Origin: a virus
IMG/VR virus record: IMGVR_UViG_3300007735_000568
Span: 1-27,889 of that record
Direction: 5' to 3' (one strand)
DNA length: 27,889 bases
The translations under genes were made by a program, and so were the position numbers. Below the pieces are notes generated by a model that saw nothing but the letters and a program-made list of their open reading frames with translations, ran no database searches and was not told the DNA's origin. Each line of letters opens with the position of its first letter. Positions within the stretch are counted from its first letter, which is position 1. Shown here piece by piece: positions 23,809 through 27,889 of this stretch.

Positions 23809-24951
23809 ATGGCAAAAAAAAGTGTTAGTAAAGATACGGGTCAACGTGACGAGCTTATCGAAATGTTGGCAAATGAACTAAATAAAGCAAATAAAGACGG
23901 TGGAAAGATTGCTCATTTTCTAGATGAACAAGACAATCCATCGGAAATCACGGATTGGATTAGCACTGGTTCTTCTATTTTGGATTTGGCAATTAGTAAT
24001 CGTCCTCACGGCGGATTGCCAGTTGGTAAAATGGTAGAATTTAACGGCCTTGAGGGTACTGGTAAAAGTTTGCTATCCGCACACGTTGTTGCCGACACTC
24101 AGAAGAAAGGTGGAGTTGCAGTAGTAATTGATACTGAAAATGCAGCTGCTCCTGAATTCTGGAGAAGTTTGGGTGTAGATCTATCCAAGTTACTATATGT
24201 TCAATGTGAAACCGTTGAAGATATTTTTGCTCAGATGGAACGAATGATTGCTATTGTTCGTAAGAGCAACAAAGATCGTATTCTAACAATTATTGTTGAT
24301 TCTGTAGCAGCGGCATCAACCAAGGTAGAACTTGAAAGTGACCACGGTAAAGATGGTTATGCTACGGGTAAATCAATTATTATCAGTAAGGCAATGCGTA
24401 AGATTACTACTATGATTGGTAAACAGAAAGTATTGACTGTATTTACTAATCAACTACGTCAGAATTTAAATGCTATGGCATTTGGTGATAAGTACGTAGT
24501 AAGTGGTGGTAAGGCTTTAGCATATCATTGTAGTGTACGTGTTCGTTTGAATAATGCCGGTAAACTCAAGAAGGGTGAAGAAGTCATCGGAAACGAGTGT
24601 AAGGCAGTTGTTATCAAGAATCGTATGGGACCACCTCAACGTCAGGCCAATTTTGATATCTATTTTGATAGTGGAATTGCTGACTATGGCAGTTGGATTA
24701 AAGTTCTAAAAGAACAGAATCTAATTAAACAGGGTGGTGCTTATTATACTTATAAAAAGAACGATGGAAGCGAATGGAAGTTCCAATCCAAAGACTTTGT
24801 AAGTGTAATGCAGAGTGACAAACAATTGGGTGAAGAAATTTACCTGAAGATTTGTGACGCTGTAATTATGAAATACAAAGATCCCAATAGTCAAATTATT
24901 GAGGATGCTGTTGTGGACACACAAGAAGAAACTGCAGGCAACGAAGAATAA
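23809..24951 (+). CDS. uvsX: UvsX/RecA-like recombinase
   Basis: 380 residues from ATG 23809 (MAKKSVSK), close to T4 UvsX (391). Walker A is GLEGTGKS (G80-S87), Walker B is LTIIVDSVAA (D164). ISTGSSILDLAISNRPHGGL before the Walker A and TVFTNQLRQNLNAMAFGDKY later (the NQxR-type L2 region) are RecA-class features. The C-terminus is acidic (QEETAGNEE). It forms filaments on gp32-coated single strands and drives strand exchange and recombination-dependent replication. It starts 14 nt after the gp32 terminator with no clear Shine-Dalgarno sequence; no good promoter was found, so read-through may supply it. The next gene is a homing endonuclease behind a hairpin. Confidence 0.93.
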   Translation: MAKKSVSKDTGQRDELIEMLANELNKANKDGGKIAHFLDEQDNPSEITDWISTGSSILDLAISNRPHGGLPVGKMVEFNGLEGTGKSLLSAHVVADTQKKGGVAVVIDTENAAAPEFWRSLGVDLSKLLYVQCETVEDIFAQMERMIAIVRKSNKDRILTIIVDSVAAASTKVELESDHGKDGYATGKSIIISKAMRKITTMIGKQKVLTVFTNQLRQNLNAMAFGDKYVVSGGKALAYHCSVRVRLNNAGKLKKGEEVIGNECKAVVIKNRMGPPQRQANFDIYFDSGIADYGSWIKVLKEQNLIKQGGAYYTYKKNDGSEWKFQSKDFVSVMQSDKQLGEEIYLKICDAVIMKYKDPNSQIIEDAVVDTQEETAGNEE

Positions 24952-24965
24952 TACGTTGATAGGAT

Positions 24966-25017
24966 GTTTTTCCGCATTGCCTACTATTTATTAGTATGGA
25001 TAACAATGCGGAAAAAC
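24966..25017 (+). promoter_or_regulatory. Perfect 14-bp hairpin enclosing the start codon of the homing endonuclease
   Basis: GTTTTTCCGCATTG (24966-24979) and CAATGCGGAAAAAC (25004-25017) are exact reverse complements. The 24-nt loop holds the TATTTAT box (24985-24991) and the ATG (24996). Transcripts from uvsX would contain both arms; transcripts begun at the box would lack the left arm. A T run (25020-25025) follows, so partial termination is also possible. Confidence 0.75.
24985..24991 (+). promoter_or_regulatory. TATTTAT box inside hairpin loop
   Basis: TATTTAT ends 4 nt before the ATG at 24996. It is the same box as upstream of the tail genes, here lying within the hairpin loop. Confidence 0.45.
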
Positions 25018-25928
25018 TCTTTTTTGAAGACCGATCTGAACGATTATATCAAATCTTTATAAAAGATGAATCAATATGTGGATTTACTTCTTTATTTAAA
25101 CTGAATAAAATTGGTAGCAAAACTGGGGAAAAAATAAAAAAATATTTATATAATAAATATGGTGAAACTTATTTGAAAAAAATAAGTGCTGTTAGAACGT
25201 CTAAAGCTGCTCATCAAAAAAGAAACAAAGATAGTTATTTTATTTCTTCAGAAAGAAGACAAAAAATGTCGATTGGTATTAAAAAATATTACAAAAATAA
25301 TCAGTCCGCTAAGTCTAGATGTAGGGATTTAATGATTAAACACTGTTTACCAAAGTGTCAAACAATGGAGAGTAAAATAAAACGAGTAAAGAGTAGAGAC
25401 TGGTATAAACCCAGTAAAGATACTAAACAAAAAATGTCTCAATCTCAACTTGGAAAGTCATTAACAGAAGAACATAAGTTAAAATTAAGAAAACCAAAGA
25501 AAACCAAGCGATCTAATTTTAGACATACTACTGAAACAAAACACAAATTATCGTTAATTACTAAAAATCAGTGGAAAAGTGGAATTCATAAACCAATTTT
25601 TAAATCTAAAGGACAGCAGGAAGTAATTAGATTGTTAAAAGAACAAGGATATTCAATTCAAGATGAATATGTTGTTGGGGGGAAGCCATACGATGTGTTT
25701 GTAAAAGAAAAAAATTTATTAATAGAATTTAATGGTACTTATTGGCACAGAGATCCTAGATTTTTTACATCGTCCGATGAAGTTATTAAAATATGGGAAA
25801 AAGATAAAAATAAAATGTTGATTGCTGAATCGAATGGGTATATAATAAAAGTTATATGGCAACACGATTGGGAACAATGTAAAGACAAAAATATATACAT
25901 TAAAAAATTATTAAATGAGCAACTTTGA
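24996..25928 (+). CDS. EDxHD (Vsr-like) homing endonuclease with NUMOD3-type DNA-binding segments
   Basis: 310 residues. The N-terminal ~135 residues are basic with helical segments. NUMOD3-like repeats follow: SKDTKQKMSQSQLGKSLTEE (~140-159) and HTTETKHKLS (~177-186). The C-terminal nuclease has SKGQQEVIRLLKEQGYSI (E209), KPYDVFV (D233), LLIEFNGTYWHRD (E244, H251) and YIIKVIWQHDWE, the Vsr-like EDxHD core. It is separate from the minus-strand endonuclease but in the same nuclease class. It sits between uvsX and the 5' exonuclease, overlapping the latter's first ORF by 14 nt. Its start codon lies in a hairpin loop, suggesting it is silent on early transcripts. It is AT-richer than uvsX, in line with being a newcomer. 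Confidence 0.85.
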   Translation: MDNNAEKLFFEDRSERLYQIFIKDESICGFTSLFKLNKIGSKTGEKIKKYLYNKYGETYLKKISAVRTSKAAHQKRNKDSYFISSERRQKMSIGIKKYYKNNQSAKSRCRDLMIKHCLPKCQTMESKIKRVKSRDWYKPSKDTKQKMSQSQLGKSLTEEHKLKLRKPKKTKRSNFRHTTETKHKLSLITKNQWKSGIHKPIFKSKGQQEVIRLLKEQGYSIQDEYVVGGKPYDVFVKEKNLLIEFNGTYWHRDPRFFTSSDEVIKIWEKDKNKMLIAESNGYIIKVIWQHDWEQCKDKNIYIKKLLNEQL

Positions 25929-26043
25929 CAACAAAGAAATGAAGAAGTTATTTTCTTTATTTCAAAACATAGAAAGCGATTCCGTCACCGGAGGACTTAA
26001 AAAATCACTTAATAGTGATGTCCTTTTGGTTGACGGATTGTAG
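25915..26043 (+). CDS. N-terminal fragment of FEN-type 5' exonuclease
   Basis: A 42-codon ORF, MSNFDNKEMKKLFSLF to NSDVLLVDGL, ending at TAG 26041-26043. The last residues, VLLVDG, are the hydrophobic strand and first metal-binding Asp that open FEN/T4 RNase H-type 5' nucleases. The next ORF starts at the overlapping GTG and continues NTYIRSF, exactly what should follow. Removing the five bases TAGTG (26041-26045) would give one continuous gene. It starts within the 3' end of the homing endonuclease gene. Confidence 0.65.
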   Translation: MSNFDNKEMKKLFSLFQNIESDSVTGGLKKSLNSDVLLVDGL

Positions 26044-26987
26044 TGAATACTTACATTCGTAGTTTTATGGCTATTCCTTCACTCAATGAAGACGGATTAC
26101 ATACCGGGGGTATTGCTGGTTTCTTAAAGAGCATTGGATATGCAATTAAATTACTTTCTCCTACGCGAGTTATTATTGTATTTGATGGTAAAGGTGGTAG
26201 TCAGAAACGTAGAAAGATATATCCAGGTTACAAAAACGGCAGAAAGACTGATATTCGTCTCAACCGTAATTACGAAGAATTATCTTCATCACAGATTGAA
26301 TCTGTTAACTTCAAAAAAGAATTGATTCGTACTGTAAATTATTTAGATACATTGCCTGTAACAGTTATGGCAATTGATCAAATAGAAGCGGACGACACAA
26401 TTGCTTATTTAGCTAAAGAAACTTTTAAGGACAGTAATGTAACAATTATGTCTACTGATAAAGATTTTCTTCAACTAGCAAGTGACAAGATTAAAATCTG
26501 GAGTCCTGTAAAAAAGAAAATTTTTGGTTGTAAAGAAATAGTGGATGAATATGGAATTACTTGCAATAACTTTGTTTTATACAGAGTTATGGAAGGCGAC
26601 GTTAGCGACAACATACCTGGACTAGATGGTGTGGGTTTAAAACGTGTAGTAAAAGCATTTCCATTTTTATCAGATGGTCAACAATATGGATTACAAGAAA
26701 TTTATAATTACTCTGAAAACAACAGAGGTAAATATAAAATATATGATACCGTATTGGATAATAAGTTGTTACTAGAAAGAAATCACTCTTTGATGCAATT
26801 GAGTGATACGCAGGTTCAGTCATTTACACAATTACGTATAGAAGAAATAATAAAGACTCCTATTCGTAAAATAGATAAAATGACTTTTACGAAGTTGATT
26901 ACAGAAGACAAAATGTGGAATAATATCCCAAATTATCACATTTGGTTGAATGAGTGTTTTGGCAAACTAAACAGTTTCATCGAATAA
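26043..26987 (+). CDS. FEN-type 5'-3' exonuclease / T4 RNase H-like, main part
   Basis: 314 codons from GTG 26043, which overlaps the upstream TAG by one base (TAGTG). An ATG at 26067 (FMAIP) is a later alternative. Motifs: VIIVFDGKGGSQKRRKIYPG, IEADDTIAYLA (E115, D117, D118), STDKDFLQL (D139, D141) and EGDVSDNIPGLDGVG (D186, D189), the H3TH region. These are nearly all the metal ligands of the family. The first Asp (LVDG) lies in the 42-codon ORF upstream. The enzyme removes RNA primers and 5' flaps during lagging-strand synthesis. The split may be reinitiation, a damaged allele or a sequencing error; whether the two pieces work together is unknown. Confidence 0.8.
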   Translation: MNTYIRSFMAIPSLNEDGLHTGGIAGFLKSIGYAIKLLSPTRVIIVFDGKGGSQKRRKIYPGYKNGRKTDIRLNRNYEELSSSQIESVNFKKELIRTVNYLDTLPVTVMAIDQIEADDTIAYLAKETFKDSNVTIMSTDKDFLQLASDKIKIWSPVKKKIFGCKEIVDEYGITCNNFVLYRVMEGDVSDNIPGLDGVGLKRVVKAFPFLSDGQQYGLQEIYNYSENNRGKYKIYDTVLDNKLLLERNHSLMQLSDTQVQSFTQLRIEEIIKTPIRKIDKMTFTKLITEDKMWNNIPNYHIWLNECFGKLNSFIE

Positions 26988-26992
26988 AAAAT

Positions 26993-27010
26993 AAACGTTA
27001 TTTAAACGTT
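26993..27010 (+). repeat. Direct repeat AAACGTT upstream of gp41
   Basis: AAACGTT occurs at 26993-26999 and 27004-27010, spaced 11 bp (about one helical turn). AACGTT is itself palindromic. The second copy overlaps the possible -35 of the helicase promoter, so it could be an operator. No T run follows, so a terminator is unlikely. Confidence 0.4.
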
Positions 27011-27037
27011 GTGGTTGGTAAAAAACAGTGGTATAGT
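27009..27037 (+). promoter_or_regulatory. Possible promoter for gp41 helicase gene
   Basis: TTGTGG (27009-27014), a 17-nt spacer and TATAGT (27032-27037). The -10 is good, the -35 only half matched. The ATG lies 11 nt after the -10. Confidence 0.35.
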
Positions 27038-27048
27038 AGAGTTATCTT

Positions 27049-27889
27049 ATGGAAAACAAAAAAGCAATTGATTCATTAACAAAATATGGCCGTGACTTCC
27101 AAATCAAGTGTATTTCGTGCTTGATATCTGATCGTTCATTTATTGAACGAATCCACGATATTATCGAAGTAGACTTCTTTGAAAGTGATGCAAATAAGTG
27201 GGTAGTAAAAGAAAGTATTAAATATTTCAATGAGTATAAAGATCTTCCAACATTAACAGTATTCAAAATTAAATTAGATGAGATCAATGATGAACTTCTA
27301 AAACGAAGCATCGTAGACAATCTCAAATTGGTATATCAAAAGGTTAGTGATAGTGATTTGAAATTTGTCAAAGAACAGTTTTTGGAATTCTGTAAGAATC
27401 AAAAGCTAAAGAACGCTATTATTGAAAGTGCTGATCTATTGGCACTTGGTCAATACGAAAAGATTAAAAACGTAGTTGACCACGCAATGAAAGCTGGTAT
27501 GGAACGTAATATCGGTCACGATTACTCTGAAGACGTTGAAAAACGTATGAGTGTAATGAGTCGTAATTGTATTAAAACCAATTGGACTGAAATTGATACC
27601 ATTATGGATGGTGGATTAGCAGCTGGTGAACTTGGTATTATTACAGCTTGTGCTGGTAGTGGTAAGAGTTGGGTACTATCCAAGTTGGGTGCCGAAGCAA
27701 TGAAGCAGGGTAAGAATGTAGTTCATTTTACTCTTGAGTTGAATGAAAACTACGTGGGTCTACGTTATGATGCTTGTTTTACTGGAATTGATTTCCAGAA
27801 CATTCGTAACAACGTAGACATCGTAAAGCAGAAGATTGCTGATGTGCCTGGGAAGTTGAAGATCAAGTACTTTCCAATTAAAACTGTAA
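27049..27889 (+). CDS. 41: Replicative DNA helicase, T4 gp41/DnaB-like (3' partial)
   Basis: The frame is open from ATG 27049 (MENKKAIDSLTKYGRDFQIK) to the window end, 280 codons. The first ~175 residues are a helical N-terminal domain with DnaB-like layout (FIERIHDIIEVDFFES, QFLEFCKNQKLKNAI). The RecA-like motor begins with TNWTEIDTIMDGGLAAGELG, the Walker A ITACAGSGKSW (~residues 197-207), then HFTLELNENYVGLRYDA (the E-x-N/S region after the H1a strand). These features identify a hexameric DnaB-class helicase that unwinds at the fork. Walker B, the Arg finger and the C-terminus are beyond the window. Codon use is more GC-ended, as in gp32 and uvsX. Confidence 0.88.
   Translation, partial: MENKKAIDSLTKYGRDFQIKCISCLISDRSFIERIHDIIEVDFFESDANKWVVKESIKYFNEYKDLPTLTVFKIKLDEINDELLKRSIVDNLKLVYQKVSDSDLKFVKEQFLEFCKNQKLKNAIIESADLLALGQYEKIKNVVDHAMKAGMERNIGHDYSEDVEKRMSVMSRNCIKTNWTEIDTIMDGGLAAGELGIITACAGSGKSWVLSKLGAEAMKQGKNVVHFTLELNENYVGLRYDACFTGIDFQNIRNNVDIVKQKIADVPGKLKIKYFPIKTV

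Noticed and set aside
26036-26045. Intron or bypass element in the exonuclease gene
   Set aside because: The interruption is only five bases, far too short for an intron, and there is no matched take-off/landing codon pair typical of translational bypassing.

Overview
The window is a contiguous piece of a large, AT-rich, T4-like contractile-tailed phage genome (Caudoviricetes, myovirus morphology). Evidence: a gp19-like tail tube, a gp26-like baseplate/hub protein, a long tape measure, a gp53-like LysM wedge protein, a UvsX-type recombinase, a gp32-like ssDNA-binding protein and a gp41-like DnaB helicase. Genes are tightly packed with ATGA overlaps, two EDxHD-type homing endonucleases are present, and no rRNA or tRNA gene was seen. 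The host cannot be named. Several candidate promoters are of the TTGAC/TATAAT type, so a sigma70-type host polymerase is likely. No gene-free stretch exceeds 300 bases; the longest is 160 bases (4134-4293).

Layout: (1) 3-4133, two tail fibre/adhesin genes. The first is cut by the window start and has a long Gly-Thr-Ser triplet repeat and an S74-type intramolecular chaperone. The second has eight NVGIGTTSP-type modules. (2) 4294-6972, a HAD phosphatase-nucleotidyltransferase fusion facing a minus-strand homing endonuclease. (3) 7076-18882, the tail module: tube, a cytidylyltransferase-like enzyme, gp26-like protein with a probable frameshifted extension, tape measure, tube-cap/baseplate protein, gp53-like protein, a large hub-like protein and a small conserved protein. 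(4) 18913-22787, a divergent family A DNA polymerase, a 719-residue protein with a possible nuclease-like core, and a small unknown. (5) 22913-27889, the replication/recombination module: gp32, uvsX, homing endonuclease, a split FEN-type 5' exonuclease, and gp41 helicase (cut by the window end).

The replication genes would act together: gp32 coats single strands, UvsX carries out strand exchange, gp41 unwinds, the 5' nuclease removes RNA primers and flaps, and the family A enzyme is a candidate polymerase. The tail genes follow an order close to T4 26-51-29-48/54-53.

Most notable observations: (a) a 7-T run at the end of the gp26-like gene leads into an open frame with no ATG just upstream of the tape measure, which looks like a programmed frameshift; (b) the 5' exonuclease is split by TAGTG directly after its first catalytic motif; (c) the second homing endonuclease has its start codon and a late-promoter-like box in the loop of a perfect 14-bp hairpin, recalling the control of T4 I-TevI; (d) a TATTTAT box lies close upstream of many late-type genes, often only 4-7 nt from the start codon; (e) a gp32 leader with hairpins and TTAAA-like repeats resembles the T4 gene 32 autoregulatory operator.
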